A DNA stretch of 64,000 bases from Lepidurus packardi (GCA_023053545.1 JAKZAN010000006.1:8960351-9024350); one strand, 5' to 3'. Counted from the stretch's first letter, positions 24,301-37,850 are shown. Program-made: numbers and translations. The notes: generated by a model from the letters alone, not told the origin.

Positions 24301-25834
24301 TGACTTGAAAATAATGTCTGGAAACTAACAACAAGAACGATCCAATTTAGAGTGAAAAGGTCAGATGGATGAATTTTTGGACACATATTTCTGTCCATTA
24401 AAGTGAAGCTATCGAGAAGTATTTCTTCTTAAAAAAACCGTCAAATATTCTAGTTCAACTTGAGCGATTGTTCAAAGCCCGTGGTGTTACATCATAGTTA
24501 CGAAATGTCCCCTTGCGAGATGAAATGAGCCCAGTTGCTTTTTTAGTTCCAATTTCTTAGTTGAAACACCGTTTCTAAATTAATTTCGAATTATACGCTT
24601 CGGATATAGTGCTGTTAAGTTCTCTTCTGTGTCGCCAATCGAAATTGTTAGTTTTCTTATTAAAATTTAAGTTATTTTTTGGGCAACAAATGCTGTTACC
24701 TCCTTTGTCTATAAGCTTTTACTATAGCCATCAAGGTTAGTGCTAATTTTACCAAACAATGTAATTAATACGAAAATTAATGAGCCAAAATTAAATAAAA
24801 TGGTCTTGCACTTCGTTAAAAAAATTTTTAAAAAATATGAAATTCTTATAGCGCACAGCAAGAAATATGTATTCATAAGAAAATTGAGTAATCTTATAGA
24901 AAAGGAATTTTTGTTGTAATCCTTAGTTGTAACGCAGTTAACAGTAATTTTCTTTCTAGCTTTATAATTTATAGCAAAAAGTCATCCCAAGTTATGGTCC
25001 TGTAATCTTATCTAAAAAAATAATATAATTTTAAGGATTTTTGGTTGACATTAAGGGTGTTTAGTACCAGCAATTTTGTGCAATGTGTAACAAACCTCTA
25101 TGGAATTACAAGCTTTCCAGGTACTTATACGCTGGTTTGTTCAGTGCATGCGACATAGCACACAACTCGTTAAGTAAACGTATTCCTACTTTCTTAAGAA
25201 TAGGTAAACAGGGGCATATTCGCGAAGTCTTACCTGACTCGGGTGCTGACTCGCCATCACCGCCTGTTGGTTCATTCGCCAGTGAATCCGAAGAAGTCGA
25301 TACAGCTGCCAAGTCACTACAGTCTGAAGAGAACAAGTCATCACTAACGCAACGTTTGGTTGAACCCTTATCGAACCCTTCGACTTCTTCTCCATCATCA
25401 TCGACAACAATGTCTGTTCCCACTCCTGCTGCTGATGAAGTTTGAGCCATTTCGGGACTATCTCGGCCAATATTACTGGGTGAACTTGTGTTGGTACAAG
25501 ACTTATGGAACTCGGGTGGTCCGAATTTATCCGCAAAGTGTAGTCGGTGCATAGGCATCGTCGGAGTGGGTAGATGGAAGTACGGGTGCAACGGAGCAGC
25601 AGATGCCAATAATGAAGAATTATAGAATGCGTTCTTGGGAAGATTCGTGGCAAATGCAGGAGTGGACTGACCGCTAGTCGGCCGAATTCCACGGTGACGC
25701 TGGTGGGCCAGTAAATTTGCGATAGAAAAGGCTTCGCTATTGTTGTTATGGTTGGAATTTTGGCTGATTTCTTGGTCTCGATTGCTCGCCACAGGCTCCA
25801 AAAGTTCACTGCTGCTGATAGTTTCGGGATCCAT
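21352..25834 (-). CDS. ANTP-class (NK-like) homeodomain transcription factor
   Basis: Nuclear sequence-specific DNA-binding protein. Four coding exons: 25834-25234, 22036-21870, 21812-21676, 21619-21352; total 1173 nt, 390 aa, in frame. The homeodomain is residues 213-272, with RPRTAFS (arm), KNKYLSVSKRLQLS and, in helix 3, IKIWFQNRRTKWKRKY (Trp260, Phe261, Asn263, i.e. HD positions 48, 49, 51). The homeodomain is split by an intron just before helix-3 residue Ile257. FSIANLLA at 36-43 resembles an eh1 Groucho-binding motif. After the homeodomain comes LEVLAQQYYSSLG and then RPLYIGDRLWFFNY, a signature I think is conserved in one orthology group that I cannot name safely. The rest of the N- and C-terminal parts is Ser/Pro/Asn-rich. 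The 3.2-kb second intron is the longest in the window. The ATG exon is preceded by an acceptor-like TTACAG, so an upstream 5' UTR exon is likely. Confidence 0.93.
22037..25233 (-). other. Large intron of the homeobox gene (3.2 kb)
   Basis: AT-rich and without a recognised gene. It contains a 13-bp poly-G run after poly-A (23772-23792) and several short open frames without known motifs. Long introns in developmental regulators often hold enhancers; no specific element is shown here. Confidence 0.6.
23772..23792 (+). repeat. A8-G13 homopolymer junction
   Basis: Eight A directly followed by thirteen G within the homeobox intron. Simple sequence, also seen as poly-G or poly-C at several places downstream. 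Confidence 0.9.
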
Positions 25835-26157
25835 GGTTCGGGATTCACTGTAAGTTGATTCCTTTTTTGTTTTGGTAGTATTTTTCTAGGTTTGGGTTCT
25901 TTTTGTGGTAATTAAAGTCTCATAAAGCTAGTTTTCGCATTATAGCCTTTAGTTTGCAAAGGATGGGCCGGATAAGGCAAGAAGCAATATGTTTGGACTT
26001 GGTGCTCACTATCACTTTGTAAGTTTGTAAAAACCAAACGATGCTTGATGAGGGATCGAGAATCTTGTAAAACTAGGACAGAGTTTATGTCTGCGTGCTT
26101 AGAACACTGAAACACTCGGTCCGCAAATGATTCGACACTTCAGGAAGAAAATGTGAA

Positions 26158-26175
26158 GACGTCTTAAAAGACGTC
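26158..26175. promoter_or_regulatory. 18-bp palindrome with two GACGTC cores
   Basis: GACGTCTTAAAAGACGTC is a perfect palindrome about 325 bp upstream of the homeobox start codon. GACGTC is the core of CRE-type bZIP sites. A regulatory role is inference. Confidence 0.5.
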
Positions 26176-27764
26176 CGGCGCCGAAAGCCTCGGGTCCTTA
26201 TTGGCTTATTGAAGAGCAAGCAGTGACACTGACACCACAATTTTGACTTCCACGCCTACTTCGCCACCCCCTCTTTTCCATCCCCCTTTTGCGCTTCTGA
26301 ATCTTAAACTCTTAAGCTTTACGCTGCCGACAGAAAAATCCACATGTCAGTGTATGTGTGTACAAAGGAGGGTAAGATCCCGCACAGAGTCGACGTGGGT
26401 CAGGGGAAGATGAGCGGCTTTTGTGCATACTTTTCTGTTTCGACTCTACCCTGACTTCCATTGCCTCAAACACCAAAGTGGGCGTGGCGAAACATAGGGC
26501 AATTATTAAGGTTAAGCACGAGAAAAAGGAGGAGTCGGCGCGCTTGTGGTGGATGGTCATACCAGGCAGGGGTAAAGGAGATTAAAAAAAAATAAATAAA
26601 AAAAACAGCCACTTTTCCCACTTCTGGACAACAATAGTAGAGGAGTAAACGATAGAAAGGCCATAAAGGGAGAGGGATACTTGACTTGGGTAGGCTTTCC
26701 AACAATTGCAGGGACTTTAGTTGCAAAAGCTAAAAAGGGCTTTCAGTTATACTTTGAGGGGTTTGGTATAGTATCCTTGATGATCCTTGATAATGATGCT
26801 ACAAAAGGAAACACGGATTATTTGGTACGAACGTGTAATACTGTACGTACATGACAAAAGCGAGTGGGGGACTTGTTTCGAGCTTATTGGGGTTGAATGG
26901 ATGAGCAACTGGAGTGTAATTGAGCTCACAACGCTTTTCTTTAATAAGAGAATTTGTTCCAAAGCTAAAAGCTCCGGAATTTATTGGGGTTAAGGTATGT
27001 TAAGATCTTCAGAATAAACGCTCGAAAAGGGACGTGCTTTTTGGGGGGCCAACAGTTTTATCAATTTATAGATCCCACATGTGCAATTTTGGTGAAAAAA
27101 TCGAGGCGGTTTGTCCCAAAAGCTACGATACTGTTGTATAAATTGTTCAAAGTTTAGGTTGATAAGACTGTGGGGTTTATAATGGAATTTCCTTGCACAG
27201 CAAGTCAAACATTTTCAAGCCCCACACTTTGGTTTTTAGTCGTCGTCTGCTTTTTGTGCGTATGTATGAATGCTTTGCGTGTTGCAGTAGTGTTCTACGG
27301 GCCTTCATTTAACCCTTCGTAAGAGGGTAATTAAGGTCCAGCTTTGTGTTTTAGGTGGGAGGATTCTTTATTTTCTTGAGCTTGACGACCCGACCCGGGG
27401 GCTTTTTGACATAGGAAAGTTGTATCTTTCATATCGCGAATGTCTTCATAACGCTACACGTTAAGCAGGGCAAGGAGGAGTTGTCTAAAAAGAACGTTTA
27501 ATGAACTTACTTCAAAGCTTCTGCCGAAGTAATGCCGGACAGTGAGACTGGCGATATAGCCATTAAAGCCCTATGCGTGACTTGAAAATTCCGTATAGTT
27601 GTACTTCTGGGACTAAGAAACTCACATATTGAGCTTGTAGAAACTTGGATACTTTTGTTACCCTTGTCTTATCTGGCAATAAAATTATAAAACGGAGCAG
27701 AAGGCAAAACTGAAATTACTGGTATATCCAAGTTTGGTGTTAGGGGACCGGACGGTTTGTGTGT

Positions 27765-27786
27765 GGGGGGGGGGGGGGGGGGGGGG
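27765..27786 (+). repeat. Poly-G run (22 G)
   Basis: Longest homopolymer G run in the window. It could form a G-quadruplex-like structure; assembly length may be unreliable. Confidence 0.9.
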
Positions 27787-28600
27787 AGTTGGACATTGTG
27801 ACAGGGCACGTCACACTGTTGGTTTAAGAATCATTAACAAGCAAGGGCCGTCGCGAGGAGAAGTGGGGGAGATATACTTTTCCTTCCCCGGATCGTCTTG
27901 CTAATATTTCTGGGGGGAGAAATGGCTTGACTTAGGGGGGCGGGGAAAGGAATTAGGAAACCAGTGAAGGAAAACAAGACTTAGGTTTGCAGTTTGCCAG
28001 AAGCTCGTCAGGCATGTGACGTCTCCAAGCCACAAAGTCATTACAGCCCTAATTTTTTATATATTCTACACCCCTATTTGAACGAAGCTAAGAAACAAAA
28101 AACAAAAAGGAACAGAAAAGATGTGACGCGACATGAGTGTTTATGGGGCTCCCTTGTTAACGACATGGATGACAGACACGTCCGAGTGACATGACAAGCG
28201 TAGTCGGGGCAAGATTCCCAGAAGTCATCCAGCCACGCCTACTTTTATTATATGCTTATCGCGTATTTGGCTTGAGACGATAACTTGTAGTACATGTTCT
28301 CATGTTTGATGGCAACGTTTACCCATTTTTTAGGCCCAAATTTGCTTATGTCCCTTTTTTAAGCACAGCGCAAACTTTGAGTGAAAGTTGCGATTGAATT
28401 TGGAGATGAGATTACTTTTGATAACCACGGTAACAAGCAAACAACTTTATAACGCTTATTTTTTTAAAAGTTAAACTTATACGCCGGTTTTGTAAGTTTG
28501 CACTGAAAAGGCTTTAGCTTAAACAGGGAAGGTTAGTTTAAAAACCTTCTTTCCCTTAAACAGGGAAAACAAGCTTTTTATCTGTAAACCTACCTACTGT

Positions 28601-31600
28601 GGTTTTTAAAAGTGTACATTAAACGAGGTTTATGTACTTAAACGGTATGCACTTAAAGAGGTTGGCTGTAGAGCCTTAGGTAGCGAACTGTTTTCTTTTT
28701 TCTTAATGTTGGAGAATGTTAGCATTTTGTCTTTTCTTAGTGCTGTTGAAATCCAGGGAGAGCAATAGCGTATCTAATGAAAGTATTTATAAGCTATTTG
28801 GGGGTAAGGAAGGGGGTGCTTTAATGAGGATAGCCATACCAGAATATGCACATAGCGCTATAGCGTTAAGCGTGCAAAGTAGGCGAGTGATGCTACGCAG
28901 AAGTTTGAGCTGGAGACTTGGCATACCAAAAACAACTTTCGGTTTATTATACGTTTCATTGTTCATTATTTTCTTTTTCCAGCCCGTTCTAGAGATATTT
29001 ATGACCGGTTAGGAAATCTGGCATCACATCAGTTTAAAAGCCATTCACAATAATCTCTTGTGGTGTCTTCCTTCTTGAAAAAAAGGGGAGCAGAAAAGTT
29101 TCCGTGAAACGCGTTATATGAGGTCGGATCTGGATTCAAAGTTGGTTTACTCTTGGAGAGTAAAAGGATCATTCATCGTAGAAGAAACTATGAATGGGAA
29201 GATTATCCCGAGCGTGTCAGATGACGATAGAGGGGTAGGCGTAGCCTGAGGAGGCGACTTAGTTAGTGTCTTGAATGAACCTCAAAATGGTCCATCAGTG
29301 TCTGGTCAGTTAGTGAAGCCTCCAAGTTTTGACCACCCGGCTGTTTATCTTATTTTATTTACTTTTCTTCTTTGAGGAATTTCGATTCCGTATCATTTTT
29401 GGGGAGGATTTTTTTCCCTCTGCTGTCAACGCCTTATGTAATGCGAACAGCTCTAATTATTAATGACCGGGACCGTTCCTGATGGTCTCGTTGATATCCT
29501 GGTGCCCCGTCAGCCACCAAGCAATGTTAATTCATTTGTGTCAGAAAACTGAATTGAAAGAACTACATGAAGCAGAGATGTGTCGTCTGTTGGCTCTTGG
29601 GGGTTCACTTCGCTTCCGGTGTCAATTATTCCATACCCCTTGGAAACTTGTGACGTCAAACGTTATGTACCAGCAACCGAATGGAAAAGATGAATAGCTT
29701 TCTGGTTTTTATGTATGTTTAAGTGGACTGCGGAACGTTTTGCAGAAAGATATAGCTCCTCATCTCCAAAGCGTGAAGGGAGAGGCAAAGTCTAGTTTAC
29801 TGTACTAAAGCGATGGAGTGGGTGCTGCCAATGGACCCTAAAATGAGGGAGCGACTCCTAGGCTCGTTAAGCGCAATTAGGACGCAGCTTTGTCAATTGG
29901 CTTTTTTTTCTTACAGAATGATTTTTGAGAGAAAATATTCTTCCGGCATTACGGAGAGGGAAAAAGCAATTTTGAAACAAATATATTTCGACAATTCGAC
30001 TTATTTGTTTGGGTTATTGGATTTTTCAGTGTTTAGTATTTTAATTTCAACTGAATTATTTCATGTTGAATTATTGCGCAATGCAGTTTGTCTTGTGTTT
30101 TTCTATTTTTATTTATTTTTTAATTTTATGTGTTCTAAGGATTTTGCTGAAATTGCTTGAAAGGGTAAAATAATGCTAACCACTAAGAGTTTAAGAACTT
30201 ACAGCTTTTATGAAATGGCGTCTGGAAAACTAATCTGAAATTGGACAATCACTAAGCATTCGCAATGTTAATGAGGACTTGTACCCTTGAAAACCACATA
30301 TGTGCTCATCATACGTCACGCTTATTCGGACTTTATTTTTGCATTACTTTATTGCGTATATTTTGATGCATCTTATAGTCTTATAACATTCCCAGTCTGA
30401 ATATTCGGAGAAATTTAAAATTGGCACTAGTTCTTGACATAATTAATCACTCTTTTTTCTATAAGAGTTGTCCAACTCGAAAAATGAAGACAATTTTTGA
30501 GTTTGAATATCCGGGCGTAATTTTCGTAATGCATTTTTGTAAAAAATTTAATATTTTATCATTTTCATAATGCTTTCCAAATAAGTGAATTTTTGAGTAT
30601 CAGTATTGAACGTAGGTAACCCACCATTATGCATAAGATTAGTGAAAGCGAACATTCAGAAAATACGCAATATATTGCAAATGTAATTAGAGAAATAGAA
30701 GACAATGCATAGTTTTCGAAAGGAGAATTTTTTACATTTGAATGTAATATTGCAAATAGTATTCCGGTAAGGATCACGATGTTAAATTTCTTACCGTAGA
30801 ATTCCTACAGTTTTTTTTATGGGTTGGTAAAAGGATTTCAATTGGTACCAAATGAAAGGACAGGGAAAGCTGGATATAATAGTCTAGTTCTATTTTACCT
30901 TCTCAGAGTGACCGTAATGTACAGCCCATCTATCGTCGTGACAAGTGATGGGCAATTAAACACTTTATGTGCTTTTTATCCTTTTTTATTAGGACCCCAG
31001 TTGCTTCTCACATAGTGTGCCAACTTGTGTGGTTGTCGCACAAACAATGTGGTATACATGAACAGTTTTATTTTTGTATGGTATAGCTTGTAGGGTATGC
31101 ACAACTCTGTGACTGAAGCTGATTCGAGTCCATTTAAGCTGGCACTCGCCAGACTTTCTTTTGTGTTTTCTTTTATGTTATAATCGGCTCTAAGTGTTTC
31201 GTTGATACATGAAAAAACGTTCAGGAATAGTACTCTAGAAAATAAAACGTTTTAATTCTGACGGAAGAGCAAAAATAAAGCCCCCGTGTGCACCATGTTT
31301 GAATAAAGGTTGGTAAAGCAGCTCAGAAAAGCCGTTAAGCAATGAGCCTGTTGAAAGGCTAATTAGTTCGAGTGATTTTGATGTTGAGGGACCAGGAAAT
31401 GAGTCGCAGGGACTGGCCAAAGCCCAAAAGACTCTTCTAATGTAGCGCAACCAAGTCCGAAGGTGCTTCATTTTCATCTGGTGCCCTTAATGAGCGTCTA
31501 TAACGAGGCAATTTTCAAGCTCCACTCCCCTCAATGCAAGACGACAAGACAAATGAGGATTGCGATTGAGCTGCCATGCAAATCCTCCGCCTCAGACATT

Positions 31601-33342
31601 CTCGTCCTCCTTGCCAAGGTGTTGCCAGAGCTTAGAGTTTTTCTGCTTCTTCAGCTTCTTGAGGCAGAGAAATAAGAAAAGAAAATGCAAGGAAAAGCTG
31701 GGGTTGGTTAGTTGTCTTAAAGTTTAACGTTCGGGCTCATTGCCTTGTCAAGTGTCAAAATAAGTTGGGGAGGCCCGAATAAGCGAGTTCTGGAGAGTGT
31801 CAAGGCGTGTGGGTACCTTTTCTTAAATCGTCTTCATGTCGCATACGTTCAGCTAATGTGCGCATAAGCTTGTTAAAAGAGTGTCGTGCAGATATTGGAC
31901 TCTTTTTTTTTTCTCCTAAAAATACATTCGGAAGCCCTTCCCAACAGTTTTGCATTTTACCAGCCACTGACACTGAACAGATCTCCGGGTAATTAATTAA
32001 GTTGACACTTGAAACTTCTGCGGGTTTCTTTATTTTATATGTACACAGTTATTTCACTTGAGAATAAATTGCTGTGACGGAGATTGCTGTGTATGTCTAT
32101 ACCGTCCTGCTTTCCAGCGGCCAGAAAAGTATTTACCTGGAACGTCCACATCGTGACAAAGGAAAAACCTGTACCTGCTGCTGGAAGAAGGGGCTGGATT
32201 CATATAGAACCCCCATGGCGCAAGTTTTTTTTTAATGTTATTATATTTCGAGTCATGCGCCGCACAAGTGTGACAGGTTTCTATTCTTCATTGGGGAATG
32301 TCAGGCATGGATGGTAACGTCCATTACACCTGCGCCGAACTCTTTGGTAGTTGCTTCTTTTAACAACTTGAGTCTATTTGAAACATCTCTATCCGCCGTT
32401 CTTTTGTATTTAAGGAGGTCTGGCTCACAATGGATAGTAGAAGTAAAGTAAAATAACGAGAGGTTGACATTCTCGTTAATATTGACAAGGGGGGTTGGGT
32501 TGAACGAATGAAGGATGATGAAGAGACTTTAGGGACTCCATTACTTGTTTGAACGACCCCATAGTCGTATCGCAGTTGACTGTGATGGATGATTAGACAA
32601 ATTTCATAGGTGACATTTGGGGGAGTGTGTTGGGTAGTCTATGAGTGCGCCTTTCGCACCACCCCACTCATTAAGATGGTTACCCTTACCTAAGAATAGC
32701 TGCAGCCAAGCGAGATGCGCAACACAGCAGGCGAGGACAAGAAGTGACAAAAAAGGCAGGACGGGGAGGGAATGCAAGTTGGAGCTAATTAGGGGCCGGA
32801 AGTATGCCAAACATGCTGCTTAATTGCTGCGCTGGCACATCTTCATACCGTACCGTGATTTGTCTCATCGTTTCGCAGCTCGCTAAAAACTTTGGAATCT
32901 AGAAAGCTCCCACCTTCAGAGTTTAAACGTTCTTTCATGTTATATGTAGTTCTGGCATGGCAGAGGCGTTTAAAATCCTATTGTCCCATTTATGCGCTAA
33001 ATAAAGAGTATTTATTAACTACAGTCGGTAAAAAAAGACAAAAAAGGCAGGAATAATGGAAGAAACCTGAAAACTTTACGAGGTTGTATTACTGTCACCC
33101 ATAGAAGCTAGACTTGTACCTCCAAAACCGAAATTTTGTAGAATAATGTTGTTGTTTTTTCTCCGATCTCGTAATCACTAAGATTCACATTGTTTCTTTT
33201 TGCAGTAATGCAAGTTATATACAATTGGAGTTTGTGAGTATTTTAGGTGTCTCTTCACTTGCCTTAAAGTAATCTTGCAAATTTCATTAGGGTAAAAAGA
33301 TTTTGTATTGAAGATTTTCGGTTAAATATTCACGAGTCTCTA
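28601..33342. other. Gene-poor region, no supported gene
   Basis: I read both strands and see no known motif or exon series. Open frames up to about 115 codons (for example 29813-30160 plus) lack recognisable domains, codon signal or splice context. Sequence is AT-rich with occasional purine-rich stretches. Confidence 0.5.
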
Positions 33343-33798
33343 TTAAAAATAACTTTTAGTGTGTGCTTTTGTAGTCCAGTATTTAAGTTCGAGTCTGTGT
33401 ACTGTAACTTTGACGCATGGAACAAGGCCAACAAATGGGCGGAGATGAGGGGACGCCCCAGTTGGCGCCGAAACGACGAGACTCTCTTGCTGGCGGACGC
33501 CCGTTTGGGAGTAGCCAAAGCCCATTCGTATAGGGCAAGAAGAGCCCCCTGTTGAACTTCGGGGAGGAAAAAGACATGTTTTCACACCAGATGCGGCTGA
33601 TTTAGAAGATGTATCCGAGAGGGACACATTGTCATAAGGTCGATAGTGTCCACCCCCCCTTTTCTTAAAGGAAGCTAAATATATTTCTTTTCGTCGTCGT
33701 TTGTCCCTTTCTCGGTTGGTGAAAGGTAATTTCTCAATTCTAATAGCATTACAAAAAAGTGCCATGGTATTAGCGTGCTTTGTCCACCAACGCTTCAT
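33343..33798 (-). other. GC-richer block with 151-codon open frame, status unclear
   Basis: A 151-codon open frame on the minus strand; part of it (about 33380-33580) is open in several frames on both strands, which is what GC-rich DNA does by chance. The translation contains SLSDTSSKSAASG and Ser/Gly/Pro-rich sequence but no domain I know. It could be an isolated exon, a conserved non-coding element or accident. Confidence 0.2.
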
Positions 33799-36700
33799 TA
33801 CGCCCCTTCACTTTGTTCTTACTCCGCAACGTTAGCGTTTAAGTCAAGTACCAAAAACACGGGAACGGAAACCGTGTTTTTAAAGAGAAAAGTCTGCTTT
33901 TTCGGAAACTGTTCAAAAAGTCGGCATTTTATCATATACATTGATAGTATTTCTTTCTTTATTAAAAGGATAATTGGTGTATTTGTGTGGTTCAAATGAA
34001 AAGACGCTCGAAAGTGAGCACTGCGTTTTGTATTTCTACACCAAGGGGAAGAATAAAGAAGGAAAAATAGGGGGTGGGGACAGAAACGTGTGTTGCCGAT
34101 GTTGGTGTCTATAATTTGACTATGGTCGCAGGTAAAACGCTGGGCAGGCTAGGGCACCGCACAACCACAGGTCGATAGATCCAAAGATCGGCGGATCTGA
34201 TGATGAGAGCGTTATTTTATCCAGCCCGGCTGAATCCAGCGCCAAATAAGAGGCTGCGCTGGCACAGGAACCGCCTTCTAGTGGGCCGTTTTTTCTTCTT
34301 TCTTTTTCCCTCGAAGGGAGAGGTGCCGGGGATTGTGGATCTCAAGCACTCTACTGTACGCATTTACAATTCCATGCGAAACGAAAAAAAAATCCACCTG
34401 ATTGGCGTGCCTTTCGTTTTGAATGGTGAAAGAAGAAAAACAACTCGGGTATAAGGCAAAAAAGTTAAAGGGTTAGCAGAGAAAGGGGGAAGATGCTGTG
34501 TGATAGGCGGGGCCACTCGGTTCCATGATGGCCATTGATGACTGGTTGTTATGGGTTATAGACCACCGCGTCCGTTTCTAAACGAAATTTATGTTTTTGG
34601 TTTGTCTTCATTTTGTGTTTGATTTTGATTTTCTTACGCGCGTTGATTTTTCTCCAGTCATCAAATTTTGATTTGGGGCTCGGTTGTGAGGTGCTAAAAG
34701 AAAATGAGAATGGTTGGTTGGACCAGCTTTACGGCACGTGCGGAATAGCTAGCAATTCCTTGCTTCATAACTGCCAATCAGTTACTGATGACAATGATGA
34801 AAGACAAGTTGGTTTTCCCAATGGTGTTTTTGTTATGTTACGGAGGTCCGGCTCCGCATTTTGCTATTTGAACGGATAGAAAGTCATGGGATTTTAAGGG
34901 CAAACTGCGTTGACTCTTTTAAAGTTGTTCAAAACTTTAAAATGGAGTCGTTTTACCCCTTTTTCCGGGGTGTCGCTTTGCTAATTGATAGAAAAGCGGC
35001 GTCTGACAAAGAAATTCGCCCTTGTTCAGATTGTGGAATTCATACCGTGGAAATAAATGCCGTGGTTGTCGCGCAAGTTTTGAAAGAATTTCGATGAGAA
35101 AGACTGGGATTTTAATAAGGTCAGACAGGTCATTATTTGGCGTCGTGGGGACCCGTTATAAAAGGCTGATGGCATTTAACCCTGTGACCTGAGCTTTTCC
35201 CCAAAACTGGAGTACTATGTGTGGTGAAGAGATTCGGGCAGACTGTCGCCTTCCTCTTCCTTGAGACGGACGTGTATTAGATCTTTTGTCGTGGAGGATA
35301 TTCTCAATGCTTATGACTGTCTTGGCGACGCTCATTAAGACTCACGACGCTGGCTTAATGGTTACAAGAGGCTCTTCCGGGACTTCCGAAATGAGCGTTA
35401 TGAAATAGGTGTCAAGTTAAAAGGAGTCTTATGGGGAAAGAGTCTTTGAAGTAGAACATTGCCAGCCTCTTTAACGCATCTTCCTTTTCATTTAAAGGGT
35501 TATTTCCAATAGCATTTAAAAGAGTTTGTCGCGTTTCATTGAATTTTGATGCGTATTTGTACTCAAAATGGTGAAATGTAGAGTCCAAATGCGAAATGCA
35601 GTCTAATTTCAAATCAACTACCTTGAAATCCAAATATGGGCCATTTTTGGAGGTAATTGGTGTATCTTTCAGGGTGTTCTTAACGTTTTTTTACTTAAGG
35701 TGTATCTCATGTTTTTCATATTTTAGTCAAAGTAGAAGAGGGGTAGTATTGAGTGCAGGCTTTTGACTCTTTACGTTTTTCGTACTAGACTTAACGGACC
35801 AAAAGTCGAAATCAAGTCCTCGTCGAGTAAATTGCGGGTGTGGCAGGATGCAATAGCGCCTTTCTCTTTCATTCACCCAATGCATTCTTAATGGCAGTAA
35901 TTTCGACTTAATTCTTTTCAAGGTTTCATGAAATTCTACTTTTAAGGCATTCTGCGCTATATTTACAAACTTCACTATAACAATAGTCTGCAAAGAACAA
36001 GCTGTTAATTAAAATAGCTTAAGAACAACAGCTGTACTTTACAAAACCAGCTGGTTAATGAATTAAATAATCATTATTTAATCTTCTTCTATAAAATCGA
36101 AATCTAATAAATATATTCCTCCTTTAAAGAAGAACATTTTATATTTTGTCTTACTTCAAAATTTTAGCAATGAATTATGATGAATCCATACAATGAATAA
36201 TGCTACAAATACGATGAATAATGTTAAAACATACATGTACACGTATTACAGATATTACGTCAAATATGAATCCATAGACTTACTTTTTTGGTTATTTGTT
36301 GGAGTTTCTTTGGTTAGAGTTTCACACCCTATGCATTCGAAGTAAAACAGAAGCTACAAAATAAAAGGTGATTACAGATTTCATAAGCTGCAAAGGTATA
36401 TAATGGCGCATATGTTTCTCGTGTTGGTAATTGTCGGGACCTGTAATTATTGAAGTAAAGCTATTGTTGCAGCTGGGTGGCTGGTGTTGTATGTGTTGCT
36501 CCACGTCCTGGGATGTTTCCAGGACCCACATACATGATTTGACTGATAAGCAATCGCTCCATGTGGTACCAACAATTTGCTTTGTAAATTAATTTAATTG
36601 GGCGAGTGAATGGGTCGGCGAGACCTGGCAGTTACGTAGCTGAGTATTCTGAGTAAAATGTCGATAAATATGCGAAACTTTTTTTATGGTGTATACGTTC

Positions 36701-37699
36701 AGTAGTCCAAATTTCGAGGAAATTGTATCTTAAAAAAACGAAAACTTAAGGAGAAATTATACGTTTTTATTAGATCGGGTTTTAATGACAGAGGGTGAAA
36801 AGTAAAAACGGAAGAAAGTCCTATGGGAATGTCTTATTCTCTTATTTTCCATGTTAAACCCAGGAAAAAATGCAAGAAAGGAGAGTACAGAGACAGGCTT
36901 ATGATATTTCCACCGTAATTTGGTTTGGCTTTGAATTGATGGATTGCTTTTTAGGCTTTAAGCAATATGGGCAATGTTGTCCGTCATATGTGATAGATAC
37001 CATATTCATATGTATAGCCTCGAGACCATTTTCAGCCATCAATTGAAACAATGATAGGCATTGATCCTTTCTGGAACGTTTTCTTCGTTCTCTTTTATAA
37101 AACCGACTATTATTATCGGATCTGAGTGGATTCTTTCTCTTCTTCGGATACGTGGGAAGTTTGAGTACATGTAATCTTTTGTCCGTCTTGGATGAAGCTT
37201 TGCCCAACTTCGATGAGTCCGAAATGCTCAAATATATTAGCCAATCCACAACTTCTTTTCTTTAAAAGAATTAAACTATGAAACAGTTAAACTATAAAAG
37301 TTCAACTCGGAACAAGAACATAGAAAACGTATAACTTTGGTTATTTTCCTTTTTCTTTCCTTTTACAAGTAAAATAGGCGCCGATGGCGTCGCTGCCGCC
37401 CATTTCCGGCGCTCTCGACTTAGCGACGCCCATATCTTTTGTTTTGAACTTGTTTATGGCGTGGTTCCTCAACCCCTGGAGAAGAAAAGGTTTCTTTTTT
37501 ATTTAACTTTGTTAAAATACATCTTGAGTTGAGCTGTAAATTGTCGCCCTCTACACTTTGGGTTCAGCACATTTTATTCACGGAAAAAGGGTCTAATATA
37601 CCCCTCTTCTAAAACCTATAACCAAATGTCTTGGCGCCTTATTCCAATAGGAAACTTAAACCCGCATTATAGCTACTATCCTAATTTACATACACACAC

Positions 37700-37850
37700 A
37701 TTTTCCTTCAGTTCTCTTTCTCTCTGCAGTTTTCTAGCTGTCGCTCCTCTGTCGGTCACTGTCTTTCTCTGTCGCTTCCTCTCTATAACTCTGTCTGTCT
37801 CCTTCTCCTTCCCTCTGTTTCTGTGTAGTTTTCTCTCCGCCTCGTTGTAG
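37700..37850 (+). repeat. CT-rich simple-sequence stretch
   Basis: Degenerate TCTCTCT / CTGTC / CTTCC repeats over about 150 bp. It explains the open frames called here on both strands. Confidence 0.7.

Larger units (their letters stand above)
25835..28600. promoter_or_regulatory. 5' flank of the homeobox gene
   Basis: Begins with an acceptor-like TTACAG (minus strand) just upstream of the start exon, hinting at a spliced 5' UTR. A CCAAT-type ATTGG lies near 26200, next to a GACGTC palindrome (26158-26175). A 22-bp poly-G run occurs at 27765-27786. Several open frames under 90 codons (26312-26560, 26466-26726, 26787-26993, 27994-28194) have no recognisable features. No gene is supported. Confidence 0.45.

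Noticed and set aside
25083-25445. 120-codon plus-strand open frame
   Set aside because: Antisense to the first coding exon of the homeobox gene; its Ser/Pro-rich content mirrors that exon.
29813-30160. 115-codon plus-strand open frame starting MEWVLPMDPK
   Set aside because: The first half looks protein-like but the second is Phe/Leu-rich from T-rich DNA, and no family is recognised.
33361-33577. Several overlapping frames on both strands
   Set aside because: Simultaneous openness in many frames indicates GC-rich non-coding DNA rather than several genes.
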